Positions 27,988 to 35,461 of a stretch of 64,000 nt of DNA are shown one piece after another (positions within the stretch are counted from its first letter, which is position 1; each line of letters starts with the position of its first letter). Under the pieces are notes generated by a model, which saw nothing but the letters and a program-made list of their open reading frames with translations, ran no database searches and was not told the DNA's origin. Source of the stretch: DATDCY01 sp031406795 [NCBI: Candidatus Rokuibacteriota bacterium] (GTDB taxonomy: Bacteria; JAUVQV01); contig JANOHV010000007.1 of assembly GCA_031406795.1 (NCBI GenBank), positions 58,842 through 122,841 on the forward strand. The letters run 5' to 3'. A program made the translations under genes and the position numbers.

Positions 27988-29484
27988 ATGACTGAAGAGC
28001 AGAAGGACCAGCCGAAGCCCGCCCCCGCCGCGAAGCCCAAGGTGCCGCGGCAGGCGATGCCCGAGCAGAACGCCAAGAAGCGCGCCAAGAACTTCGAGCA
28101 GGTGACCACCGGCTACACCGAGGAGCAGGCGCAGCTCGAGGCCTCGCGCTGCCTCTCGTGCAAGAAACCCAGCTGCGTCGCCGGTTGCCCGGTGAGCGTG
28201 CCGATCAACGTCTTCATCACCGCGATCAAGGAGAAGGACTACGCCAAGGCGGTCGCGGCGATCAAGTCGACGAACCTGCTCCCCGCGGTCTGCGGCCGCG
28301 TCTGCCCGCAGGAGATTCAGTGCGAGAGCAAGTGCGTGATCGCCAAGAAGCAGGAGTCGGTCGCGATCGGGCGCCTCGAGCGTTTCGTCGCCGACTGGGA
28401 GGCGAGCCAGGGCGATTCCCCGGTGCCCCCCAAGCCGAAGCAGACCGGCAAGAAGATCGCCGTCTGCGGCTCCGGCCCCGGCGGTCTGATCTGCGCCGGG
28501 TACCTGATCCAGGCCGGCCACGACGTGACGATCTTCGAGGCGCTGCACAAGGCCGGCGGTGTGCTGGTCTACGGCATCCCGGAGTTCCGGCTGCCCAAGG
28601 CGATCGTGCAGCGCGAGGTGGACTACCTCGTCAAGCTCGGCTGCGAGCTCAAGACCGACTTCATCGTCGGCAAGACGCGTACGATCGGCCAGCTGATGCA
28701 GGAAGACGGCTATGACGCGGTCTACATCGGCGTCGGCGCGGGGCTGCCGTGGTTCATGGACATCCCGGGCGAGAACCTCAACGGCGTCTACAGCGCGAAC
28801 GAGTACCTGACGCGCAACAACCTGATGAAGGCCTTCGAGTTCCCGAATTCGGACACGCCGATCAAGCGGCACAAGAATGTCGCGGTGGTCGGCGGCGGCA
28901 ACGTGGCGATGGACTCGGTGCGCACGGCGCTGCGTCTCGGCGCGGACAACGCGTACATCGTCTACCGCCGCGGCATGGAAGAGCTGCCCGCGCGCAAGGA
29001 AGAGGTCGAGCACGCCGGGCACGAGGGCGTGCAGTTCAAGATCCTCACGGCGCCGGTCAAGGTGATCGGCAACAAGGAAGGTTGGGTCTGCGGGCTCGAG
29101 TGCCTGGAGATGGAGCTGGGCGAGCCGGACGCCTCGGGCCGCCGCCGCCCGATCCCGAAGGAGGGCTCGAACTTCGTGCTCGAGGTCGACGCGGTGATCC
29201 CCTCGATCGGCACGGGCGCGAACCCCTTGCTGGCGCAGACGACCCCGGACATGCAGTTCACCAAGCGCGGCTACATCGCCGTCGAGTCCGAGGCCACCGG
29301 CCGCACGACCAAGAAGGGCGTCTTTGCGGGGGGCGACATCGTCACCGGCGCGGCGACCGTCATCCTCGCGGCCGGCGCGGGCCGCGCCGCGGGCATGGCG
29401 ATCGACAAGTTCCTCAAGGACGGCGAGTGGTGGGATCCGAACGCGCCGAAGCCCGAGGCGGTGCCGGCGCCGGCGGCGAAATAA
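27988..29484 (+). CDS. gltA: NADPH-dependent glutamate synthase small-subunit homolog (NfnB/SudA type)
   Basis: 498 residues. N-terminal tandem [4Fe-4S] motifs (CLSCKKPSCVAGCP; CGRVCPQEIQCESKC) precede two Rossmann folds: FAD-binding GSGPGGLICAGYL and NADPH-binding VVGGGNVAMDSVRTALRLGA. The alpha-type large subunit of glutamate synthase is absent, and pairing with the upstream NfnA-like subunit argues for electron bifurcation or sulfide dehydrogenase rather than glutamate synthesis. An unusual Lys/Pro/Ala-rich extension (~35 residues) starts the protein and a similar tail ends it. A degraded copy of its 3' half lies at 30727-30898. Confidence 0.9.
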   Translation: MTEEQKDQPKPAPAAKPKVPRQAMPEQNAKKRAKNFEQVTTGYTEEQAQLEASRCLSCKKPSCVAGCPVSVPINVFITAIKEKDYAKAVAAIKSTNLLPAVCGRVCPQEIQCESKCVIAKKQESVAIGRLERFVADWEASQGDSPVPPKPKQTGKKIAVCGSGPGGLICAGYLIQAGHDVTIFEALHKAGGVLVYGIPEFRLPKAIVQREVDYLVKLGCELKTDFIVGKTRTIGQLMQEDGYDAVYIGVGAGLPWFMDIPGENLNGVYSANEYLTRNNLMKAFEFPNSDTPIKRHKNVAVVGGGNVAMDSVRTALRLGADNAYIVYRRGMEELPARKEEVEHAGHEGVQFKILTAPVKVIGNKEGWVCGLECLEMELGEPDASGRRRPIPKEGSNFVLEVDAVIPSIGTGANPLLAQTTPDMQFTKRGYIAVESEATGRTTKKGVFAGGDIVTGAATVILAAGAGRAAGMAIDKFLKDGEWWDPNAPKPEAVPAPAAK

Positions 29485-29546
29485 CGACGGGACCCGCCGG
29501 GCACATTCCGGCTGGTCGCGACGATCGGCGACGGGATTCATTCACC

Positions 29547-29574
29547 GTCGTAGGGGCGGGGTTGATCCCCGCCC
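29547..29574. repeat. REP-like palindrome
   Basis: CGTAGGGGCGGGGTTGATCC-type element: stem GGGCGGGG (29554-29561), loop TTGAT, stem CCCCGCCC (29567-29574). Same family as those at 7.1 kb and 30.96 kb. Confidence 0.6.
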
Positions 29575-29593
29575 GCTCCTGAACGATCACGAA

Positions 29594-29626
29594 GCCCTCC
29601 CCCGGCGAACCTGGGGGAGGGCTTTT
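29594..29626 (+). terminator. Intrinsic terminator of the rubrerythrin-nfnA-gltA unit
   Basis: 10-bp perfect stem (29594-29603 with 29613-29622), 9-nt loop, TTTT at 29623-29626, about 110 bp after the gltA stop. Confidence 0.8.
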
Positions 29627-29689
29627 CTGTCCCCGACACCGGAATCCCGTGCCGGAGGTTGATCCCCGGTGGAACAGTGGGGCGGGAAA

Positions 29690-29943
29690 ACCTCATGCGC
29701 TACCTGATCCGTGCACCGTTCTCGATGAACAAGATCTGCTACGACCCAAAAACCCAATCCGTGATCCGGTGGCGCGATGCGGATCGTCGCGTTCATCGAA
29801 GAGCCTCGGGTCGTGAGCGCCATCCTCGAGCATCTGTCGCTCTGGGACGAGCCGCGGGGTGGATTGATCTTCACCGGGAGGCGACGCGGCGGTGGTCTGC
29901 GTCGCGATGCGCAGTGGTACATACAACGGCATGGCGGCGCGTG
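29690..29943 (+). pseudogene. IS91-family transposase relic
   Basis: Two out-of-frame pieces look like the C-terminal part of an IS91/Y2-type transposase: MRYLIRAPFSMNKICYDP (from 29695) and, one frame over, MRIVAFIEEPRVVSAILEHL (from ATG 29777, stop about 29943). The order and the RYLIRxPFS and ILxHL phrases fit that family's C-terminus; the catalytic Tyr region is absent. Family assignment is from memory of the motif. Nothing else recognisable is seen up to vapC at 30011. Confidence 0.6.
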
Positions 29944-30010
29944 AGTGCTGGAACTTCATCGCCAGCTTTGTCCAGCCGCCTCCCTGGGAGAAGTCGTGAA
30001 CAGCCCAGGA

Positions 30011-30385
30011 TCACTTCTTTCGGTAGTACCTCACGTCCGTCAGCCCATCGAAGTGCGCGTCGGTCGTCCAGAGCGTGGCCCGGTATCGGTGCGCGGTGGC
30101 GAGGATGACGCTATCGGCGAGCGGAAGCGCGTGCTGCAGGCCCAGGTCAGCAGCAAAGATCGCCAGCGATTCGTCGAGGGGTGCGAGCCGTCCCTTGCTC
30201 ATCTGGGCGGCAACTTCAGCCGCCAACTCCTGACCGCGCCGACGCTTGATGATCTTGTAGACTTCGAGAAGACAGACGGTCGGCACAAGCAGGGCGCTTG
30301 TGTCACAGATCGGTTTGGCGAAAGCTGCCCCGTGTTGCCCGTCCATCAGGAACTCGATCCAGCCGGAGGAGTCGACGAGGTTCAC
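30011..30385 (-). CDS. VapC-type PIN-domain ribonuclease toxin
   Basis: 124 residues with the PIN acidic set: Asp in MNLVDSSGW, Glu in CLLEVYK, Asp in PLADSVILA, Asp in WTTDAHF. It would bind Mg2+ and cut RNA (tRNA in many VapCs). The start overlaps the antitoxin stop by 4 bp. The gene looks intact. Confidence 0.88.
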   Translation of the reverse strand: MNLVDSSGWIEFLMDGQHGAAFAKPICDTSALLVPTVCLLEVYKIIKRRRGQELAAEVAAQMSKGRLAPLDESLAIFAADLGLQHALPLADSVILATAHRYRATLWTTDAHFDGLTDVRYYRKK

Positions 30386-30597
30386 CCGCGATCCTCTTCG
30401 TCGGCGTCGCGGTCGAAGTCGAGCGGCACGCCTTTGAGAATTCCGCGCATCTCCCGGATCGGCCGGTTCGGGACCAGCCGCACCTGGTCGCCGATCGTGA
30501 CGAGCTGCAGCTTCTGCCCGGGTTTTATCCTGAGCTGTTCACGGACTTCCCGCGGAATGACGATCTGGTACTTGGACGAGACGGTCACGGCTGCCAT
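30382..30597 (-). CDS. AbrB/MazE-type antitoxin partner of VapC
   Basis: 71 residues with a swapped-hairpin AbrB fold: TVSSKYQIVIPREVREQL and KPGQKLQLV. The acidic C-terminus (DRDADEEDRG) is the probable toxin-neutralising segment. ATG 30597 is 5 nt after GGAGGT, preferred over upstream in-frame starts. A perfect 12-bp palindrome just upstream is a candidate autoregulatory operator. Confidence 0.85.
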   Translation of the reverse strand: MAAVTVSSKYQIVIPREVREQLRIKPGQKLQLVTIGDQVRLVPNRPIREMRGILKGVPLDFDRDADEEDRG

Positions 30598-30606
30598 AGG
30601 CACCTC

Positions 30607-30618
30607 CATCGATCGATG
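30607..30618 (-). promoter_or_regulatory. Palindromic operator candidate of vapBC-1
   Basis: CATCGATCGATG, a perfect 12-bp palindrome 9-20 bases upstream of the antitoxin start and abutting its ribosome site. AbrB-type antitoxins usually bind such elements to repress their own operon. Confidence 0.4.
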
Positions 30619-30726
30619 ATTTGTAAGACGATGGTACCGGTGCCGGCGGCGAAAGGCAAGGATGCCAGTGCTATCTGGTTTTGCGACTGGGCCGGGCGCG
30701 ACTGGCTCGGCATCGAAGCGATCAAA

Positions 30727-30898
30727 TCGGCGCCGACAACGCGAACATCGTCTACCGCCGCGGCGTGGAAGAGCTGCCCACGCGCAAGGAACAAGAAGGG
30801 CGTCTTCGCGGGCGGCGATCGACAAGTACCTCAAGGACGGCGAGTGGTGGGATCCAAACGCGCCGAAGCCCGCCGAGGCGGCCCCGGCGGCGAAGTAA
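30727..30898 (+). pseudogene. Deletion-scarred copy of the gltA 3' region
   Basis: Three blocks match gltA in order: 30727-30788 (gltA from 28937), 30790-30816 (gltA from 29310) and 30813-30898 (gltA 29398-29484, including the stop). The intervening gltA sequence is missing. The spacer after the stop, the GTAGGGGCGGGG palindrome and a degraded terminator also match the region after gltA. It encodes no plausible protein. Confidence 0.85.
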
Positions 30899-30955
30899 CA
30901 ACGAAACCCGTCGGCCAGATTCCGACGGACCGTGCAGCGACGGAATCCAATCGCC

Positions 30956-31038
30956 GTCGTAGGGGCGGGGTTGATCCCCGCCCGCAGGTAACGGACACCA
31001 GAGCCCTCCTCCGGCGACGAGCCGGGGGAAGGTTTTTT
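30956..31038. repeat. Duplicated REP-like palindrome and eroded terminator
   Basis: The palindrome with 8-bp stem at 30963-30983 is identical to that at 29554-29574. About 20 bp further, 31003-31038 matches the gltA terminator but its stem now has mismatches, although the T-run has grown to seven. Confidence 0.6.
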
Positions 31039-31069
31039 TGCCCGTCGGGGAGGCGCCGCTCAGCGGCGT

Positions 31070-31098
31070 TTGACATGCGTCACGTTACGCATTACATT
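31070..31098 (+). promoter_or_regulatory. higBA promoter with spacer operator
   Basis: TTGACA (31070-31075), exactly 17 bp, TACATT (31093-31098). The spacer contains the perfect inverted repeat ATGCGT-N6-ACGCAT (31075-31080, 31087-31092), a natural site for the Xre-type HigA repressor. The predicted transcription start (~31105) falls on the GTG of the higB relic. Confidence 0.65.
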
Positions 31099-31104
31099 TG
31101 CGTC

Positions 31105-31215
31105 GTGATCAAGACCTTCGCGGACCGCCACACCCTCAATGGCGCATTTGCTTTCGCTTTGCCGCCGGCGATGCGTTCGACGTCGAGATTGCGGATTACC
31201 ACGAGGAGGGTGTGA
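31105..31215 (+). pseudogene. higB: Gutted HigB (RelE-superfamily) toxin relic
   Basis: The N-terminal codons read VIKTFADRHT from GTG 31105. After an internal deletion and frame change the sequence resumes as QWRICFRFAAGDAFDVEIADYHEEG, the conserved HigB C-terminus. About 50 central codons are missing, including most of the fold, so no active toxin can be made. It immediately precedes an intact higA. Confidence 0.75.
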
Positions 31216-31216
31216 C

Positions 31217-31540
31217 ATGGCGATCGGGTTCAACGGCAAGCGGGACATCGCGCCGACCCATCCGGGGGAGATGCTCCGGGAGGACTTCATTCCGGACTAC
31301 GGGCTCACCGTCGCCGGCTTGGCGAGCGCCCTCGGGGTTTCGCGCCAGAGCGTGAACGAGGTGCTTCGCGAGCGGCGCGCGGTGTCCCCGGAGATGGCAC
31401 TTCGTCTCTCGCGGCTCTTCCACAACTCCCCGGAGTTCTGGCTGAACGCGCAGCGCGCGGTGGATCTCTGGAATGCCGCGCGTCACATCGAGAAGGAGAT
31501 CCAGCGCATCAAGCCGCTGAATGCGATCGTCGAGGGGTGA
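31217..31540 (+). CDS. higA: HigA-type Xre-family antitoxin
   Basis: 107 residues: family N-terminus APTHPGEMLREDFIP, then helix-turn-helix LTVAGLASALGVSRQSVNEVL, then SPEMALRLSRLFHNSPEFWLNAQ. It binds its operator (candidate at 31075-31092) and normally neutralises HigB, which is destroyed here, so it may act only as a regulator. The ATG follows GAGGAGGG. The nucleotidyltransferase starts 4 bp after its stop. Confidence 0.92.
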   Translation: MAIGFNGKRDIAPTHPGEMLREDFIPDYGLTVAGLASALGVSRQSVNEVLRERRAVSPEMALRLSRLFHNSPEFWLNAQRAVDLWNAARHIEKEIQRIKPLNAIVEG

Positions 31541-31544
31541 CGAT

Positions 31545-32396
31545 ATGGAGCGCGTGCAGATCCAGTCGATTCTGGCCCGACTCGAGGAGCAGGAAGATGT
31601 CCGGATCGTTTACGCCTGCGAGTCCGGCAGCCGGGCTTGGGGATTTCCGTCGGCGGACAGCGACTACGACATCCGGTTCATCTACGTCCGGCCGCGGGAC
31701 TGGTATCTTTCCGTCGATCTCGAGCACCGGCGCGATGTCATCGAGCGCCCCGTGCAGGGTGTGGTCGACCTCAGCGGCTGGGACTTCCGGAAAGCCCTTG
31801 GGCTCTTCAGGAAGTCCAACCCCCCGCTGCTGGAATGGTTGAACTCGCCGATCGTCTATCTCGAAGCGACAGGCGCGGCCGCCAGGCTGCGCGCGCTGCT
31901 CGGGGAATTCTACTCCCCGGCGGCTTGCGCCCACCACTACCTGCACATGGCGCGGGGGAACTTCCGCGAGTACCTCAGCGGGTCGGAGGTCTGGGTCAAG
32001 AAATACTTCTATGTCCTGCGCCCGCTGCTGGCGGTGAAGTGGATCGAAGCCGGGCACGGCGTGGCGCCGATGGCGTTCTCGGTTCTCGTCGACCGTATCA
32101 TCACGGATCCCGATCTCAAAAATGCGATCGCGCGTCTTGTCGAAGCCAAACGCCGCGGTGACGAGCTGGACCGGGGGCCGATGATCCCCGCGATCACCGC
32201 CTTCATCGAACAGGAGATGTCGCGGCTCGAGACCTCGCCGCTGAGTCTTCCCGGCGCAGCCCCGCCGATCGATCCGCTGAACGAACTGTTCCGATCAGTG
32301 CTGGAGGAGGCCTGGGCCGACTCGCGTCATGGGCGGAGGGTGGCACCCGCTCCCGCGGTCGCCCTCGTCGCGGAACTTGGCATCGAGCCCGATTAA
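31545..32396 (+). CDS. Nucleotidyltransferase-fold protein (YcgL/PF10127-like)
   Basis: 283 residues. The polymerase-beta-type site is visible as ESGSRAWGFPSADSDYDIRFIY (G-S with two Asp, third acidic residue probably in the VVDLSGWDF strand). The helical remainder includes HHYLHMARGNFREYL and KKYFYVLRPLLAVKWIE, characteristic of the PF10127 nucleotidyltransferase family, some members of which are linked to RNA repair or phage-encoded functions. Substrate unknown. ATG 31545 follows GAGGGGTG. A deleted copy of this gene lies at 36150-36376. Confidence 0.8.
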   Translation: MERVQIQSILARLEEQEDVRIVYACESGSRAWGFPSADSDYDIRFIYVRPRDWYLSVDLEHRRDVIERPVQGVVDLSGWDFRKALGLFRKSNPPLLEWLNSPIVYLEATGAAARLRALLGEFYSPAACAHHYLHMARGNFREYLSGSEVWVKKYFYVLRPLLAVKWIEAGHGVAPMAFSVLVDRIITDPDLKNAIARLVEAKRRGDELDRGPMIPAITAFIEQEMSRLETSPLSLPGAAPPIDPLNELFRSVLEEAWADSRHGRRVAPAPAVALVAELGIEPD

Positions 32397-32745
32397 CCGA
32401 GAGATTTCTTCGTGCTCGGCGTCAAGAAGAACGCTGGGCGGTGCCGATCGTCGCGCGCGGGCCGCGTCCATCCTTCGAAATGGGACAGGTCCTCCCCGGT
32501 ATGAAGCTGGAAGATCTCGGTGTCACCGAGATGGCGCGCCGTATCGCCGCCTTGGTGCTCCTGGAGCCGGAATTGGACGCGAACTGCCAGCGCGTAACCG
32601 CCGCGACCTATCCCTGGCCGCGGGAAGCTTCTGACCTACTACTTTGAAAAATCATCGCGTGGGGCGACGATATAGACAAAACACAAGCCTCTAGAGTCTT
32701 GCGGGCGAGACGCCCGCGCTAGGGAATTGTGATAGCATTCACGTC
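32397..32745. other. Intergenic stretch with possible small reading frame and REP-like palindrome
   Basis: One plus-strand frame of 68 codons (32441-32647) has no recognisable relatives, weak start signals and may be a relic; it is not called as a gene. An inverted repeat GCGGGCG-AGA-CGCCCGC (32701-32717) resembles extragenic palindromes, and an extended -10 follows. Confidence 0.4.
32730..32738 (+). promoter_or_regulatory. Extended -10 element of mntA
   Basis: TGaTAGCAT (TG at 32730-32731, hexamer 32733-32738). Transcription would start at or one base before the ATG at 32746; no ribosome site is present. Confidence 0.4.
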
Positions 32746-33036
32746 ATGAGCAGGGAAGAGATCATCGGCGCCCTGCACGCGGCGCTGCCAACGATTCAGC
32801 GGAAATATCATGTCCAGAGGCTTGCGCTGTTCGGCTCAGCCGCGCGCGGCGAGCAGATTCCGACGAGCGACGTCGACCTTCTTGTTGAATTCGACGAGCC
32901 GATCGGCTTGTTCGATTTCGTCCGTCTCGAGCGTTCTCTCGGAGAAATCCTGCATGCCAACGTCGACCTGGTCTCGGCGAAGGCGCTGAAACCGGCCATT
33001 CGCGAGGAAGTATTGAGTCAGGCGGTGTACGTCTAG
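32746..33036 (+). CDS. MNT-domain nucleotidyltransferase antitoxin (MntA-like)
   Basis: 96 residues with the minimal nucleotidyltransferase signature LFGSAARGEQIPTSDVDLLV (Gly-Ser and two Asp). MntA proteins AMPylate and so silence the HEPN toxin HepT. Only the first 25 codons of a HepT-like gene remain downstream, so the antitoxin is effectively orphaned. Confidence 0.85.
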   Translation: MSREEIIGALHAALPTIQRKYHVQRLALFGSAARGEQIPTSDVDLLVEFDEPIGLFDFVRLERSLGEILHANVDLVSAKALKPAIREEVLSQAVYV

Positions 33037-33043
33037 CCGGGGT

Positions 33044-33121
33044 GTGAAGCTCTATCTCGCGGATATCCTGGAAGCCATCGAGAAGATCGGGCGGTACGGG
33101 TCGAATCGGACCTCCGGTTGA
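33044..33121 (+). pseudogene. Truncated HEPN (HepT/DUF86) toxin relic
   Basis: From GTG 33044 the reading frame gives VKLYLADILEAIEKIGRY, the characteristic N-terminus of HepT/DUF86 toxins, then seven unrelated codons and TGA. The catalytic RxxxxxH region and about 80% of the protein are missing. It starts 7 bp after mntA, the usual MNT-HEPN order. Confidence 0.7.
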
Positions 33122-33211
33122 AAAGTGGTGGCACGATGCTATATTTGCGTTGACGTATAGCGTTCGCTAACAGGGGCTTCGGGCAGTTCTCATCGCTGGA
33201 GGAAGCGCATT

Positions 33212-33574
33212 ATGGCAAACCCGTTCGTCCACGTGGAATTGAACACGCGCGATCTCGCCACGTCCAAGGAATTCTACGCCGGCCTTTTCGACTGGAAGCT
33301 CGAGGAAATGACGGGCGGCGGGGACTATTCGATCATCAATGTCGGGGAAGGAACGGGGGGAGGCATGATGAAGAACCCCGTCCCCGGAATGCCCGACTTC
33401 TGGCTTCCTTATATCCTCGTGGACGACGTGAAAACCTCGACGAAGAAGGCGCAATCCCTCGGGGCCACCGTCCACAAGGACGTCACCGAGGTGCCGGGCA
33501 TGGGGTGGTTCAGTGTGCTCGCGGATCCCACCGGTGCGGCTTTCGGGCTCTGGCAGGCCACTATGGGGAAATGA
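33212..33574 (+). CDS. VOC-family (glyoxalase/bleomycin-resistance fold) protein
   Basis: 120 residues. HVELNTRDLATSKEFYAGLFDWKLEE opens the first beta-alpha-beta-beta-beta unit; ILVDDVKTSTKKAQSLGA and FSVLADPTGAAFGLWQ the second. Such small VOC proteins bind metals or small ligands; substrate unknown. Start supported by GGAGG. The DUF1428 gene follows 67 bp later on the same strand. Confidence 0.88.
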   Translation: MANPFVHVELNTRDLATSKEFYAGLFDWKLEEMTGGGDYSIINVGEGTGGGMMKNPVPGMPDFWLPYILVDDVKTSTKKAQSLGATVHKDVTEVPGMGWFSVLADPTGAAFGLWQATMGK

Positions 33575-33641
33575 ACCTCGGAGGCAGGGACAGCCGATTT
33601 GCTTCCTGATCCTATAACCACGGCTGAGAAGGAGGATTCCC

Positions 33642-33995
33642 ATGAGCTACGTTGACGGCTTTCTTATCCCCGTTCCGAAGAAGAACCTGAAAATCTACGC
33701 CCGGATGGCGAAGCAGGGTGCGAAAGCGTGGATGAAGCACGGCGCCCTCGACTACAAGGAGTGCGTCGGGGATGACCTGCAGCCGAAATTTGGGATGCCC
33801 TTCCCGAAGCTGTTGAAGCTCAAGCCCGGCGAGACCGCGGTCTTCGCGTACATCGTCTTCAAGTCGCGGGCGCACCGCGATCGCGTCAATGCGAAGGTGA
33901 TAAAGGAGATGGAGCAGGCGGCCCCGCCGACGGAGATGCCTTTCGACATGAAGCGGATGGTCTACGGAGGCTTCAAGACCCTGGTCGAGAGCTAG
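33642..33995 (+). CDS. DUF1428 (YbaA-like) protein
   Basis: 117 residues. MSYVDGFLIPVPKKN, WMKHGALDYKECVGDDL and MPFDMKRMVYGGFKTL are hallmarks of the DUF1428/YbaA family, a dimeric alpha-beta barrel-like fold related to DUF1330. The function is unknown. AAGGAGG lies before the ATG. Confidence 0.9.
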   Translation: MSYVDGFLIPVPKKNLKIYARMAKQGAKAWMKHGALDYKECVGDDLQPKFGMPFPKLLKLKPGETAVFAYIVFKSRAHRDRVNAKVIKEMEQAAPPTEMPFDMKRMVYGGFKTLVES

Positions 33996-34035
33996 CGTAG
34001 CAAGCGGCACAAGAACGTCGGGTGCGGCGAAACCC

Positions 34036-35235
34036 CTACATCAGGGTCAGGACGGCGTCGCTGGTTCGGCCCTCGGGGTCGCAGCTTTTGAAGAGGATTT
34101 GGATTTCTCCGTCCGCGCTGATCTTGATGGGGATTCCGCCATAGCGGTAGGCGGATTGCGCCGCGCTGCTGCGCGCGCCGAGGTGACTCCCCAGATTCGG
34201 ATGTGGCTTGATCATCGCACCGACCGTGAGAAGTTCCTGGTCGTCGAAAATAACGGCGCCGTCCAGCCCGGCGAGTTCCAGGAAAAGATTCTTCTTTTCT
34301 ACCAGGCGGTCCGTGCGGCCGAGGTGAATATCGCGAATGACCGGAGCGAGCATCGCGCGGGCCGCGTCGGGCGAAGGCGACTCGCCGCCGACAATGGATT
34401 GCGGATTCAGCACCTGCTCGATCACCTTGTGTCGCGGGTCGTAGACCAGCAGGGCGCCGTGCCGCCTATAGCTCAGGTCGAACATCAGTTCGAACAGGTT
34501 ACTCCCGAGCGTGACGTTGCCCAGGATGGTGCAGACGCTGTTCTCGAGAGCCGGCGCGTCGTAAATATGCCAGCGTCCCTTCCGGTTCGCGGCCAGGAGG
34601 CCGCGCGAGTCCATGATGAAGAAGTCGCCTCTCTTCGTCAGGTGCAGGGAGAATTCTCCGTCCTGCAAAATCGACGCGAACGGCTCGAGAAACTCCGGGA
34701 CGAACCGATACCCGGAAGACTCGGACACGTCTTTCAACAAAATTTCCCGATAGTCCAAATATTGCAAGTCGCGGTCCACGCGGAAATACACCTGCATGCT
34801 CGAAGACAGCGGGTCGATAATCTTCTGAATACCCGGGTCCGCCAGCGAAAGCGCGCCCTGCCCGCTGCCGATGACGAGATTCATCGTGACGCGGTTATTT
34901 TCGTAGGTCCTGAACCGGATGTGCTCGATATAGGCGATGAACCGATTCCATTTGATGGCGGGATTGGCTATCTCCAGCCAGCGGACGGCGATGTCTTCCT
35001 CGACCTGCTGGAGCGATCTTGGCGTCGGGCTGGCAGGCATCTTCGCGATCCAGTCCTTGAGATGGTTCTGGATATATTCGTGGAGCAGGACCAGCTTCGG
35101 CGTCAGCGAGCTGTGGCTTTGGAACCTGAAGACGTCTTTATCCACGGTGAGGGTGTAAACGTTTTTGGCGAACTCGCTGGCATACCAGTGCGGAACCGTC
35201 GATACCGCGGTCTCCATCACGATGTTTTCGTGCAT
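34036..35235 (-). CDS. Diadenylate-cyclase-like (DAC-fold) protein with degenerate RHR motif
   Basis: 399 residues, soluble. The C-terminal ~170 residues align by eye with the DisA_N/DAC fold: HGALLVYDP, then GLDGAVIFDD (the DGA motif), VGAMI, LGARSSAAQSAY where active enzymes have GTRHRAA, then a closing strand ISADGEIQIL. DGA is kept but RHR reads RSS, so ATP binding or c-di-AMP synthesis is doubtful. Residues 1-200 match no family I recognise; they may be the sensor part seen in DAC-like 'probable sensor' families tied to conflict systems. No effector neighbour is evident. The gene and its 5' flank look more A+T-rich than the core genes, consistent with transfer. The fold call is from motif order only. 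Confidence 0.6.
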   Translation of the reverse strand: MHENIVMETAVSTVPHWYASEFAKNVYTLTVDKDVFRFQSHSSLTPKLVLLHEYIQNHLKDWIAKMPASPTPRSLQQVEEDIAVRWLEIANPAIKWNRFIAYIEHIRFRTYENNRVTMNLVIGSGQGALSLADPGIQKIIDPLSSSMQVYFRVDRDLQYLDYREILLKDVSESSGYRFVPEFLEPFASILQDGEFSLHLTKRGDFFIMDSRGLLAANRKGRWHIYDAPALENSVCTILGNVTLGSNLFELMFDLSYRRHGALLVYDPRHKVIEQVLNPQSIVGGESPSPDAARAMLAPVIRDIHLGRTDRLVEKKNLFLELAGLDGAVIFDDQELLTVGAMIKPHPNLGSHLGARSSAAQSAYRYGGIPIKISADGEIQILFKSCDPEGRTSDAVLTLM

Positions 35236-35424
35236 GCGTCACTCCGGTTTGAAATTAGTTCCATTATACCTGAACGATCCCCTGGACGTGAGAATACTCG
35301 GGAACCTCAAAAAGAAAATAGTTGGCCTGCGCTTCGAAAAGCCGGCCGTCGCGCCGAGGTGGGCCATTTCTTTGCGCTGAACTTCGTTTTCAGCGAAACT
35401 GGCTCTATCTCCTTCAGGATCGAC

Positions 35425-35460
35425 TTGACATCAAGGCATCATCATATTTATGCTTTGATG
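35425..35460 (+). promoter_or_regulatory. vapBC-2 promoter with overlapping operator
   Basis: TTGACA (35425-35430), 18 bp, TATGCT (35449-35454). An 11-bp inverted repeat with one mismatch (CATCAAGGCAT 35429-35439; ATGCTTTGATG 35450-35460) covers both boxes, as expected for VapBC autoregulation. The start codon at 35462 coincides with the predicted transcription start; no ribosome site is present. Confidence 0.65.
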
Positions 35461-35461
35461 C

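Noticed and set aside
34002-34021. CAAGCGGCACAAGAA match to gltA (19 of 20)
   Set aside because: A match this short with one mismatch is expected about once by chance in 64 kb, so it is not counted as another gltA relic.
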